Positions 53,264-61,631 of a stretch of DNA of 64,000 nt are shown here, piece by piece. Every line of letters begins with the position of its first letter. Position 1 is the first letter of the stretch. The notes under the pieces were generated by a model, which saw only the letters and a list, made by a program, of their open reading frames with translations, was not told where the DNA came from and did no database searches. Origin of the DNA: Pelobacter sp. UBA6812 (lineage in GTDB: Bacteria; Desulfobacterota; Desulfuromonadia; Desulfuromonadales; Syntrophotaleaceae); the NCBI GenBank assembly GCA_002452265.1, contig DKEW01000086.1, positions 29,633 through 93,632 on the forward strand, read 5' to 3'. The translations under genes were made by a program, and so were the position numbers.

Positions 53264-54037
53264 TTATCCGGAAAAAATGGGCCCTTTTCCGTAGCGTCGA
53301 TTATGTTCCTTTTGCTCCTGGACAAGTTTTTCCATCTCGTCATGCCTTAAAACAGCATTTTCTACAAAAAATTGTCCAAGTTTTTTCTGTTGTGAGCGCT
53401 GGTAAAACAGCAAGGTTTGGAGTTGGCGCGGGGTAATAAAATCGAGCCCGACAGCTTTTTCACCAAAACGACGGCCAGCGCCACGAAAGCTCAAAATATG
53501 ATGAACATCCCGGGCCTGCAACCATCCCCACCGCTGGGCAATATCGCCAAGATTTGGCCTCTGACGGCGTTGCCAAAAGAGCGCATCCATCAACAGTCGG
53601 TAATCGATGTATTTACGATAATACAGGAACAACCCTATCTGCAGGCTACGACGCGGGAGATAGATGCTTCCGCTGGTTGAACCGGTAAATGGCTGTCGCG
53701 GTGAGGTGGAATGCTGCGTAGATGAAGAGGGCGACGCAACAGGGCCTGAAGAAACAGGGGTTGGAGTCCATAAGCCACTTTCACGCAACTTGAAAAAATC
53801 GCAAACAACTTCATAGGAAGCCAGCAACCTCTGAAACTGCTCGGTCTGAGATTGCTGTTTACCCGAATCGTCCTGACCATATAAATCAGGATGGGTTTCT
53901 TTGACCTTACGGCGGTAAGCGGATTTAGCGCCATTGGGTTGCAAATAGGAAAGAAAATCCAACGACAACTGAATCTCGTTTCCAAACAGGAAACGACAAG
54001 CCTCGAAAAGATCGCTTTCAGTTATCGGTGCTATCAA
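53264..54037 (-). CDS. J-domain protein of unknown function
   Basis: 257 residues from TTG 54037, which follows GGGGAG; a nearby ATG is out of frame. The N-terminal 90 residues resemble a J-domain, with HPD in VKETHPDLYG and helices before and after it, though the fold is extended by about 30 residues at the start. A serine/threonine-rich linker (about 95-125; PTPVSSGPVASPSSSTQ) leads to a helical part with repeat-like units (LMDALFWQRRQRPNLGDIAQ, LLFYQRSQQKKLGQFFVE). The HPD motif suggests it recruits a DnaK. No client or partner gene is adjacent. Confidence 0.75.
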   Translation of the reverse strand: MIAPITESDLFEACRFLFGNEIQLSLDFLSYLQPNGAKSAYRRKVKETHPDLYGQDDSGKQQSQTEQFQRLLASYEVVCDFFKLRESGLWTPTPVSSGPVASPSSSTQHSTSPRQPFTGSTSGSIYLPRRSLQIGLFLYYRKYIDYRLLMDALFWQRRQRPNLGDIAQRWGWLQARDVHHILSFRGAGRRFGEKAVGLDFITPRQLQTLLFYQRSQQKKLGQFFVENAVLRHDEMEKLVQEQKEHNRRYGKGPIFSG

Positions 54038-54375
54038 AACATGCTCCCCTGAAAGTGCTGACAGTTGCTATCTTCATCCACCAAAAAGATCACACAACTT
54101 GAAAAGATCCTGCTACCCAAAACGCAACATCCGTCATGCCATTTAACCTTTTGAATTTATTTTGTCAATACGTTTCCAATATATGGAGCTGAGCATTTTC
54201 TATCAGCAACCGCCATATAACAAACGAGATCATGAACAATTCATATGCAAAAGAGTAATCTATAACCTCGTCCGTCAATGTTGCAATCCCAAAGATCTTC
54301 ATTTAACCAAAAATAATCACCCCGTGTTTGCTCCATCACATTTCACCTAAAAAGTTTTTTATGCAAGTCAGGGCA

Positions 54376-54418
54376 TTGACAGTAAAAAACCCATGGCCCG
54401 ATGTATTTTGACAGTAAA
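54376..54418. repeat. Pair of TTGACAGTAAA direct repeats
   Basis: TTGACAGTAAA is present at 54376-54386 and 54408-54418, 32 bases apart, close to three helical turns. This could be a tandem operator; each copy also contains a perfect -35 hexamer but no good -10 at the right distance. Confidence 0.5.
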
Positions 54419-54880
54419 TCTAAATACCTGCCGAAACAACGTAAACTAGGGTTATAATAATCAAAACATATGCAGTAAACGTCAATTCCTTGAATACACT
54501 CTCCCTGCTAAAACCTCATATTTCAAGAAAAGCTTTCGATCCAAACGATTATTTCAAATGAACAACTGTGCATTTTTTTCTTTTGCACGGACTACATTCC
54601 TCGCGTTAACACGCAACAAATTGGAATCATTGCTATTTAAAATCAACAAATTTCTTTGGTAATTTTTCATGATTTTTCCTACCTTAACTATTAGATTATT
54701 TTTTTCCTATATAGTTTCCGCTGGCGTCTATCATGCATTTTGTGTATAAAAAAAATCGCAAATGCGTCCGATAAGACTATAAAGCAACAGGAAAGCCACC
54801 ACATAAAACCAAAGCATAAATTTAAACATTGTTTTATTCTTCAAACATAGGCATTCGGAAAGGGATCGTCCTGAAACAAC

Positions 54881-54923
54881 CCGATGCCAGGCAAGCATCG
54901 GCAACGCACATGGCGCACCATGT
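54881..54923 (+). promoter_or_regulatory. Two hairpins in the likely leader of the chemotaxis gene
   Basis: CCGATGC (54881-54887) pairs with GCATCGG (54895-54901), 7 bp with a 7-base loop; ACATGG (54908-54913) pairs with CCATGT (54918-54923), 6 bp with a 4-base loop. They lie about 100-145 bases before the GTG start. I do not recognise a known riboswitch. Confidence 0.35.
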
Positions 54924-55024
54924 TTGACCTAACACCTTTTGCAACCGCAGTTTCCATATTGCGAAATCATTTAATCCAGCAGCCTTGTTCGTGCTTATCA
55001 GGCCAATAAAGGGAGGGGCAACTC

Positions 55025-57172
55025 GTGAAGGATCTGAAAATCCCAACAAAGATTTTTTTGCTCAGTGGCAGCATCATCTTGATTTTCACCCTGGTTGCGT
55101 CGTGGCTTTACATCCATTTTCGCAACAACATCATGGAAGCGCGTCGCAGCGAAATTCAACACGTCGTTGAATCCGGCTGGGGACAGGTTGAACATTATGC
55201 CCGTTTGGCCAAAACCGGCCGGCTGAGCACCGAAGAAGCCCAAACTCAGGCCAAGGCCATCATTCAGGACCTGCGCTTCGCCAACGACAACTATTTCTGG
55301 ATCAACGACATGCAGCCCAGCATGGTCCTGCACCCCCTCGATCCGCAACTTAATGGCACATCCCTGGCCACCAAAGAAGATTCCAACGGCATGCGCATGT
55401 TCGTTAAAATGACCGAACTTTGCCGTAAGGATGGTGAGGGATTTCTGGAATATGCATGGCACAAGGAGGGCTCGACAAAACCTGTCGGCAAGATTTCGTT
55501 TGTCAAGATGGTGCCGGAATGGAACTGGATCGTCGGGGCCGGTCTGTATCTCGATGATATCGAGCAGGTGCTGACCAAGCTGTTTTACACGACCTTCGGC
55601 ATTTTGTTGATCGTTATCGTAACATCCATGACCCTGGTATATTTCGTTACCCGAGCCATTTCCAGACCGCTGAACGAATCGGCTGAAATCATGGAAAAAA
55701 TCGGCAAGGGTGACTTCAGTCTGCGCCTTGACCTTGATCGCCAGGATGAAATCGGTCGCATGGCCAAAGCCCTTAATACATGCATTGACAACGTACGGGA
55801 AATGTTTTTGAACATCCGCACCATGGGTGTGCAGATTGCCGTCAATACGCTTAAGGTCTCCAACCAGGTCGAGATTTCCTCCCGCAACTCTATCGAGCAA
55901 GGCATGCTGGCGCAGGATATTTTTGCCAGCAGCCAGGAAACCACTGCCGCCCACGGGGAAATTTCCAACAACACCCAGAAAATTTGCGCCTCCACCTCCA
56001 ACAACCTGGAGACGGCACAGAGCTCTTTTCTGGAGCTCATGGAAACCAACGCCAGCATCAACAGCATGACGGAAAAAATTGCCGGATACACCATCACCAT
56101 CGGCAAAATGGATACCGAGTCCCAGGACATTAAAAAAATCGTATCGTTGATCAAATCGATCGCCACACAGACTTCTTTGCTGTCGCTTAATGCTGCCATC
56201 GAGGCCGCCAGGGCCGGTCAGGCCGGCAAGGGATTCGCCATTGTTGCCGACGAAGTCAAGGCTTTGGCCGAACAGGTCAATGCAGCCAGCGAAGACATTG
56301 CCGGCAAGATCAACAACATGCTGTCTCATATCGAAACCTGTATCAGCGAGACGGAGGATATCAGCAACGTCGCCAAGGATACCCGCAATGCGGTCAGCAA
56401 ATCATGCGAAAGCTTCAAAACCATGATTTCCGACCTGGAAAAAAGCGACGATCAACTGCAGAGCATCACCGCATCTGTCGAGGAACTCTCGGCAGCCAAC
56501 AACGAGGTACACGGCAAGGTCGACAACATCAACCAGATCAGTCGCGAAGTATCCGACACCATGGAAGAAGCCAAAGATTCGACCGAAAGTCTCTACCAGA
56601 TCACCGAAAACCTGCAACGCATGAACGCCCGCTTCAAAACCGGCAAAGGCTACGGTGAACATTGTGTCAACGAGGTTCGCAAAGCCCGCAGTAAAATACG
56701 TAAAAGCATGGAAAAAATGCTCGAGCGCGGTATCGATGTTTTCGATCGGAATTACCAACCGATCCCGGGAACGAATCCTCAAAAGTTCCAGACCGCCTAT
56801 GTCGATGCCTTTGCCAGAGAGTTGCAACCTATCTACGACAAACTGGTAAGTGATCTTAAAGGCGGCGTATTCGCCCTCTGTGTCGATATAAACGGTTACG
56901 GTGCAACACATAACAGCTTCTGCTCACAACCGCCAACCGGGGATCCTGAAATCGATGCTATCCACAGTCGCGACCAGCGTATTTTCGATGATCCAAGCAG
57001 TCTTGCCGCTGCCACCAATACCGATCCCGTTTTGCTGCATACCTACAAACGGGATGATGGTTCGATCCTGAGTGAATTTGCCATGCCGATATTCATCAAC
57101 GGCAAGCATTGGGGCGCCTTGCGACTCGGTTGCGAGCCCGAAGTGGTTATGGATATGACCTACTCTTCCTGA
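55025..57172 (+). CDS. Methyl-accepting chemotaxis protein with C-terminal sensor-like domain
   Basis: 715 residues from GTG 55025 with GGGAGGGG upstream. Membrane segment (about 10-30), periplasmic single-Cache domain (about 35-190; FANDNYFWINDMQPSMVLHP, PEWNWIVGAGLYLDDIEQ), second membrane segment (about 192-215), HAMP, then the signalling hairpin around residues 380-420 (NAAIEAARAGQAGKGFAIVADEVKALA). After about residue 550 there is an extra soluble domain (VFDRNYQPIPGTNP, ALCVDINGYGATHN, RIFDDPSS, FAMPIFINGKHWGALRLG) with a Cache/PAS-like look. It would signal to CheA/CheW, and the C-terminal domain could sense a cytoplasmic cue. It ends at a strong terminator. Confidence 0.92.
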   Translation: MKDLKIPTKIFLLSGSIILIFTLVASWLYIHFRNNIMEARRSEIQHVVESGWGQVEHYARLAKTGRLSTEEAQTQAKAIIQDLRFANDNYFWINDMQPSMVLHPLDPQLNGTSLATKEDSNGMRMFVKMTELCRKDGEGFLEYAWHKEGSTKPVGKISFVKMVPEWNWIVGAGLYLDDIEQVLTKLFYTTFGILLIVIVTSMTLVYFVTRAISRPLNESAEIMEKIGKGDFSLRLDLDRQDEIGRMAKALNTCIDNVREMFLNIRTMGVQIAVNTLKVSNQVEISSRNSIEQGMLAQDIFASSQETTAAHGEISNNTQKICASTSNNLETAQSSFLELMETNASINSMTEKIAGYTITIGKMDTESQDIKKIVSLIKSIATQTSLLSLNAAIEAARAGQAGKGFAIVADEVKALAEQVNAASEDIAGKINNMLSHIETCISETEDISNVAKDTRNAVSKSCESFKTMISDLEKSDDQLQSITASVEELSAANNEVHGKVDNINQISREVSDTMEEAKDSTESLYQITENLQRMNARFKTGKGYGEHCVNEVRKARSKIRKSMEKMLERGIDVFDRNYQPIPGTNPQKFQTAYVDAFARELQPIYDKLVSDLKGGVFALCVDINGYGATHNSFCSQPPTGDPEIDAIHSRDQRIFDDPSSLAAATNTDPVLLHTYKRDDGSILSEFAMPIFINGKHWGALRLGCEPEVVMDMTYSS

Positions 57173-57191
57173 CCCCTCCCGCATTAAATAT

Positions 57192-57224
57192 AAAGCCCCC
57201 CCTGGATAAACAGGGTGGGGCTTT
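57192..57224. terminator. Bidirectional terminator between MCP and MBL-fold genes
   Basis: AAAGCCCC pairs with GGGGCTTT, continued by CCCTG with CAGGG across a one-base bulge; the loop is 6 bases. It is followed by TTTTTT on the right and has an A/T-rich left flank (ATTAAATAT). Confidence 0.92.
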
Positions 57225-57235
57225 TTTTATCACTA

Positions 57236-58321
57236 TCAGGAACCCAGACGCACTTCACAAGGCAACAAAGGCCGCGGAAGCAGTCGCTCCGGCAGGTGAA
57301 TCAGTTTTGTTCCGGCCGGAGGTCGCAACTCCTGGTAGAGATTTTGACTCACTTCCCCACAAGATTTAGAAAGATGCACTGGAAGGTAAAAGGCAGGCCG
57401 AATTTTTTGTAGCAAAAGGTTCATATCCTGCGTACACAGGTGACAGGATTGGCGGGCTTTCTCCACATGATCTGCCAGAAAAGCACACTCCCCCACTAAC
57501 AGCGTTACCCCCTGCAACATATCGGCTACCGTTGCCTCATTCTTTCCGGAATAGCCAAGATCCGTCATATAACCAATAGATGACGGAACCCTATTCTTTC
57601 GGATCGCCTCATACAATCTGCGCGTATCCGTAACCACATGAAAGCTCTCCCTCTTGCCTTGTGCCTGCCTTACCGTCAAAGCTTCTTTACCCAGCAGCCC
57701 CTTGTAGAATTGGCGCTTCAACTGCTTGATCCATGGCCCACCCGACAACCCGGATGCAGTAAGGCGGTCCGCATCCAGACCAAATGTCAGCTGTTCGGTA
57801 ATACGATACAGTAGTACCGGAATGTGGTGGTCGACCTGTTGCGCCTCCACCCTCACCCATTGGTTGCTGTAAACAATACTATCCACGCGATCAGCTGTGC
57901 CGTCGGGCTGCCTGCTAAACCGTTGCGGCCCAGGAAACAACCACCTTTGAATATGTTTTGAAAAAACTTCATGCACGCGAAAGGTACACCAGAATCGCTC
58001 GTTAAGATTCCAATCGTAAGCAGAAAGTTTATGTTCGATTTTTTCGGCCAGACCAGGAGGCCCAAAGACATCAAAAACCCGCGGCGAGACAAGCACATGA
58101 CGAACCAGGGTATCAAACCCCATGAAGTGATCCATGTGCGCATGGGTGATAAACAGCGCAGCCAGAGATTTCAATGTCCGTTTCGCCAAGTGATGCAATT
58201 GACCGCAATCAAACAACAGGGCTCGTCCCCATGGACGCACCCGCACCCACAATACCGGGTCATCAAGCAAACCGGCAAAAAAGGTTGGCTCCAGATATCG
58301 AAAAGGCATGCGTAACGCCAT
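57236..58321 (-). CDS. Metallo-beta-lactamase-fold hydrolase (RNase Z-like)
   Basis: 361 residues from ATG 58321 (GGAG upstream); ATG 58342 is also plausible. The metal motif is THAHMDHFMGF (HxHxDH), preceded by LLFDCGQ; further ligand candidates are the H in DHHIPVL, the D in MTDLGYSGKN and the H in YLPVHLSK. The order resembles RNase Z/ElaC proteins but the N-terminal and middle parts are longer and the exosite arm is not evident, so it may act on another substrate. It is followed by the shared terminator, and the gene upstream (YkgJ) ends 60 bases before it. Confidence 0.82.
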   Translation of the reverse strand: MALRMPFRYLEPTFFAGLLDDPVLWVRVRPWGRALLFDCGQLHHLAKRTLKSLAALFITHAHMDHFMGFDTLVRHVLVSPRVFDVFGPPGLAEKIEHKLSAYDWNLNERFWCTFRVHEVFSKHIQRWLFPGPQRFSRQPDGTADRVDSIVYSNQWVRVEAQQVDHHIPVLLYRITEQLTFGLDADRLTASGLSGGPWIKQLKRQFYKGLLGKEALTVRQAQGKRESFHVVTDTRRLYEAIRKNRVPSSIGYMTDLGYSGKNEATVADMLQGVTLLVGECAFLADHVEKARQSCHLCTQDMNLLLQKIRPAFYLPVHLSKSCGEVSQNLYQELRPPAGTKLIHLPERLLPRPLLPCEVRLGS

Positions 58322-58381
58322 AAGAACAACTCCGGCACACATAGAGACTGTCCTATGTTAACTGTACCAGACAACGAAGGC

Positions 58382-59047
58382 TTAAACTTTGGGGGAAGAT
58401 GAGATTCTGGAAAAGTCGATGAGCAAAGCCGTGGGGATGAAAGTATCCGCTTCATTGATAGGGGCGCCTAACAGCACCGATGTGAAGGCGCCGAACAGCG
58501 CCATTTCCTGTTCAAAAAGATGCTGGAACTCCCCGCGAATCTGCGGCATGGCAAAGGGATCGATTCCCGCAAAATTCAGGCTGCAGTACAATTCGGAAAA
58601 GCGCGTGCCGGACAAGTCGATATTGGGCAAACCATGCTGGCGGCAAATAAGCGGTCGCCATGCATACACCAGACAGGAACCATCTTCCCCAAGCAAAGGA
58701 CAAGGGGTCTCATCGTCCTCCGGCATCTCGGTCCAGACATGATCCGGCATGGAATTAAGCAGATAGGGGTGAGTAAAATCGGGCCATTGCTGCTGTAACT
58801 GGCGCAACCTGCCTCGAGCCTTGGCTAACACCTGATGCCGAAGGGACTGCGGCAACTGCGAAATTCCGAGATGAAGCAGATAAGCATCGAGCAGGGTGAT
58901 GTCAAACAGCCCCCGGCAACACGCGGAACATCCTTTATCACAGCGGATATGCTCACCACCCTCGACTTTGCAATGAGCGAACCACGCATCAACGGTTTCC
59001 AATACCTCCCTGTATTGCAGGGCTATACCATCCAGGCCCGAAGTCAC
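58382..59047 (-). CDS. YkgJ-family cysteine-cluster protein (second copy)
   Basis: 221 residues from GTG 59047, overlapping the carbonic anhydrase stop as TAGTG, with GAAGG upstream. The cysteine cluster is CDKGCSACCRGLF near 38, then CPLLGEDGSCLVYAWRPLICRQHGLP around 115-140 and a later Cys in LYCSLNF. These match the YkgJ protein at 44900-45415 in spacing, so the two are paralogues. It is co-translated with carbonic anhydrase and may share its operon; a link between the two is not known from the family. Metal or iron-sulfur binding is likely. Confidence 0.82.
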   Translation of the reverse strand: MTSGLDGIALQYREVLETVDAWFAHCKVEGGEHIRCDKGCSACCRGLFDITLLDAYLLHLGISQLPQSLRHQVLAKARGRLRQLQQQWPDFTHPYLLNSMPDHVWTEMPEDDETPCPLLGEDGSCLVYAWRPLICRQHGLPNIDLSGTRFSELYCSLNFAGIDPFAMPQIRGEFQHLFEQEMALFGAFTSVLLGAPINEADTFIPTALLIDFSRISSSPKV

Positions 59048-59691
59048 TAGGCCTTCGCACGTCGAACCAAGGGCCTGAAGGCACCGGCATCCGGGGAATA
59101 GCTAAGCAATTCTCCACTCACCAGGTCGAAATACCACCCGTGAAGAAACAGCTCTCCCTTTTCGGCGCGTTCACGCAACCAGGGGAAAGTAAGCAGGTTA
59201 TCGAGCGACAGAAGGATCGCCGCCTGTTCGCAAGCGCGCTGCCTCACTTCTGCAGGTTTACCGGACAGGCGATCGTCAACCTCCTGCTTTGCCGCAGATA
59301 CCATACCCACCCAATGGCCGATAAATTCACTCTGGCCGGCACCATCATTTTTCATCAGATAGGCAATGCCGCCACATTGGGAATGCCCCAGGATGATGAC
59401 ATGCTGCACCTGCAACCCGCATACAGCGTACTCCAGAGCCGCACTGATCCCGTGATGGCCCGCATCCGGCTCATAAGGGGGAACCAGATTGCCAACATTG
59501 CGCACCACAAACAAATCACCCGGGGCGCTATCGGTAAGGATCGCCGGATCGACCCGGGAATCACAGCAGCCGATGACCAGGGTGTTCGGATTCTGTCCGC
59601 CTTTGAGTTCATCAAACAGTTCGTTATCACCGCGAAAATAGACTTTTTGAAAACGTCTAAAACCGGTTATCAGACGCGCAATATCTTCCAT
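59047..59691 (-). CDS. Beta-class carbonic anhydrase
   Basis: 214 residues. Zinc ligands: Cys and Asp in CCDSRVDP, His and Cys in GHSQCGG, as in the beta class. GGQNPNTLVIG leads the active site, and FVVRNVGNLVPPYEPDAGHHG is conserved. It interconverts CO2 and bicarbonate in the cytoplasm; bicarbonate is the substrate of pyruvate carboxylase and acyl carboxylases. GAAGG precedes the ATG. It heads a unit with the YkgJ gene and is divergent from the ABC exporter. Confidence 0.94.
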   Translation of the reverse strand: MEDIARLITGFRRFQKVYFRGDNELFDELKGGQNPNTLVIGCCDSRVDPAILTDSAPGDLFVVRNVGNLVPPYEPDAGHHGISAALEYAVCGLQVQHVIILGHSQCGGIAYLMKNDGAGQSEFIGHWVGMVSAAKQEVDDRLSGKPAEVRQRACEQAAILLSLDNLLTFPWLRERAEKGELFLHGWYFDLVSGELLSYSPDAGAFRPLVRRAKA

Positions 59692-59892
59692 CGAACCTTC
59701 TCAGTGCAATCGGGTTAAAAGTATATGGGAAATGCTATCAAAAACGCGCAATAGTGCCACGAAAGCATTGCCGGAGAAAAGTATTATTATAAAGAAAAGC
59801 CATTCCTACAAAGGATCTTGGCGGTTGCATGACATAATGGTATGTTAAATCAGGTATTTTTGACAACATCAACCCGTCGGGGAAACGCTGTA

Positions 59893-60804
59893 ATGCCAAG
59901 CATTATCGCAGTCAAAAACCTGAGAAAAACCTTCGGAACGTTCACCGCTGTGGACGGCATTTCTTTCACGGTGCAAAAAGCCGAATGCTTTGGCTTGCTC
60001 GGGCCGAATGGTGCCGGCAAAACCAGCACCATCCGCATGCTATACGGCTACAGTCCGGCAAGCGATGGCGAATTATACCTGTTTGACCAGTTGATAAACA
60101 ATGATTGGCGGACCGTTAAAAACCGAATCGGGGTGTGCCAGCAGGAAGACAACCTCGACCCGGACCTCAGTATACGTGACAACCTGCTTACCTACGCCCG
60201 CTACTTCAATCTTTCCAAGTCCGGTGCCCGACAAATCACAGACCGCCTGCTAAAATTTTTTGCCCTGGAAAACCGCGCTAAAACCAATATCAGGGAATTA
60301 TCCGGCGGCATGAAAAGAAGGCTGGTGCTGGCAAGATCACTGATCAACCAGCCCGATCTTCTAATCCTTGATGAACCGACCACCGGTCTCGACCCTCAAT
60401 CCCGGCACCAGGTGTGGGAGCGATTGGAAGAGTTAAAAAACGCTGGGCTGACCATTCTGCTTACCACCCATTACATGGAAGAAGCATCCAGGTTATGCGA
60501 CCGGCTGGTCATCATGAACCAGGGCCGCATCTTGGTCGAAGGCCGCCCACAAGAACTTATCCAGCACTATGTAGGTCGCGAGGTCATCGAGATTTCCCCG
60601 CCGTCTCCGAAATTGCTATCCTATCTTAAAAACCACGGCCTGCGCTTTGAAAACCTCGGACAGCGACTGGTTATCCACAACCAGGCCGACGCCGGTCTGT
60701 TTACGTTATTAACGGAACTTTTCGGCGATCTTCGCTGTACCTTGAGACCGGCCACCCTGGAAGATGTTTTTCTTCACCTGACCGGAAGGGAGCTGCGCGA
60801 ATGA
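59893..60804 (+). CDS. ABC transporter ATP-binding protein (NodI/DrrA-like)
   Basis: 303 residues from ATG 59893 with GGGGAAA upstream; the upstream ATG 59842 has no site. Walker A GPNGAGKTS, signature LSGGMKRRL, Walker B LLILDEPTTGLD and the H-loop TTHYMEE. A C-terminal domain (RPQELIQHYVGREVIEI onward) is typical of exporters for lipids, drugs or oligosaccharides. The ORF overlaps the permease ATG by four bases. Substrate unknown; NodI-type names refer to similarity only, not to nodulation. Confidence 0.93.
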   Translation: MPSIIAVKNLRKTFGTFTAVDGISFTVQKAECFGLLGPNGAGKTSTIRMLYGYSPASDGELYLFDQLINNDWRTVKNRIGVCQQEDNLDPDLSIRDNLLTYARYFNLSKSGARQITDRLLKFFALENRAKTNIRELSGGMKRRLVLARSLINQPDLLILDEPTTGLDPQSRHQVWERLEELKNAGLTILLTTHYMEEASRLCDRLVIMNQGRILVEGRPQELIQHYVGREVIEISPPSPKLLSYLKNHGLRFENLGQRLVIHNQADAGLFTLLTELFGDLRCTLRPATLEDVFLHLTGRELRE

Positions 60805-61586
60805 TGCGGGATTTTTCCATCAGCTCACGCTGGGTGCGCGTATGGCAGCGCAACTTCAGCGTCTATCGCCACACCTGGAAGATCAGCTTCCTGCCACCGC
60901 TGTTGGAGCCGCTGTTTTATCTTGCTGCTTTCGGCATCGGGCTGAGTAGCCTGGTAAACAGTTTTTCTTACCGCGGCCAGGAAATCGCTTATCTGCCCTT
61001 CATCGCCCCGGCACTGCTGGCTATTACCATCATGTACAATGCCTTTTTTGAAACAAGCTATGCCTCGTTTGTACGCATGTATTACCAGAAAACCTTCGAT
61101 GCCATGCTGGCCACACCCCTGACCATCGAAGAAGTCATCACCGGCGAGATCGTCTGGGCCGCAACCAAAGCAGGGATTGCAGCCTTGCTCATGCAAAGCG
61201 TCATCAGCCTGTGGGGGCTGGTCCACTATCCGGAAGGACTGCTACTTCTGCCCTTGGCTGCCCTGGGGGGACTCGCGTTTGCAGCCATCGGGATGGTTTT
61301 CACAGCCCTGGTGCCAAATATCGAAACCTTCAATCTGCCGATCTTTCTATTTATCACCCCAATGTTTCTATTCAGTGGCACGTTCTTCCCGCTGCAAAAC
61401 CTCCCCACATGGGCCCAATGGCTGGCGCAGATTTTCCCTCTGACCCATCTGACGATATTAATTCGTGCCTGTGCATTGGGCAGACCCGAACTGTCACTGT
61501 TATGGAGCCTTGCTTACTTGATGGCATTTTTCCTGCTCACATACCCTCTCGCGCTGCGCGGCATGCGCAAACGTCTGATCAAATAG
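60801..61586 (+). CDS. ABC-2 type permease (NodJ-like)
   Basis: 261 residues with about six membrane segments (LLEPLFYLAAFGIGLSSLV, FIAPALLAITIMYNAFFETSY, LPLAALGGLAFAAIGMVFT, LPIFLFITPMFLFSGTFFPL, LAYLMAFFLLTYPLALRG). The FETSYASFVRMYYQKTFDAMLATPL region is the family's conserved ABC-2 segment. Two ATGs (60801 and 60804) are possible. With the ATPase upstream it would form an exporter dimer-of-dimers. It converges with the GNAT-kinase gene; only 45 bases lie between them. Confidence 0.92.
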   Translation: MMRDFSISSRWVRVWQRNFSVYRHTWKISFLPPLLEPLFYLAAFGIGLSSLVNSFSYRGQEIAYLPFIAPALLAITIMYNAFFETSYASFVRMYYQKTFDAMLATPLTIEEVITGEIVWAATKAGIAALLMQSVISLWGLVHYPEGLLLLPLAALGGLAFAAIGMVFTALVPNIETFNLPIFLFITPMFLFSGTFFPLQNLPTWAQWLAQIFPLTHLTILIRACALGRPELSLLWSLAYLMAFFLLTYPLALRGMRKRLIK

Positions 61587-61631
61587 CCCTTAAAGAATTA
61601 AAAAGCAGCTACATTGAATATTTCCATCGCC

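Larger units (their letters stand above)
54038..55024. other. AT-rich non-coding gap of about 1 kb
   Basis: No convincing gene lies between the J-domain gene and the chemotaxis gene; short open frames here lack ribosome sites and protein-like composition. The sequence is clearly richer in A/T than its flanks. Two exact 11-base direct repeats, TTGACAGTAAA, occur 32 bases apart, and two small hairpins occur near 54881-54923 (both listed separately). It may be a long promoter/leader region, the remains of a lost gene, or host a small RNA. Confidence 0.6.

Noticed and set aside
54830..55024. Cyclic-di-GMP (GEMM) riboswitch before the chemotaxis gene
   Set aside because: I looked for the GEMM-I core and tetraloop receptor pattern, common in Geobacter leaders, and it is absent; only two simple hairpins are seen.
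54998..56329. Long open frame (443 codons) on the minus strand across the chemotaxis gene
   Set aside because: It lies wholly opposite a clear MCP with conserved motifs, has no ribosome site, and its Gly/Phe/His/Asp-rich composition is that of an antisense frame.
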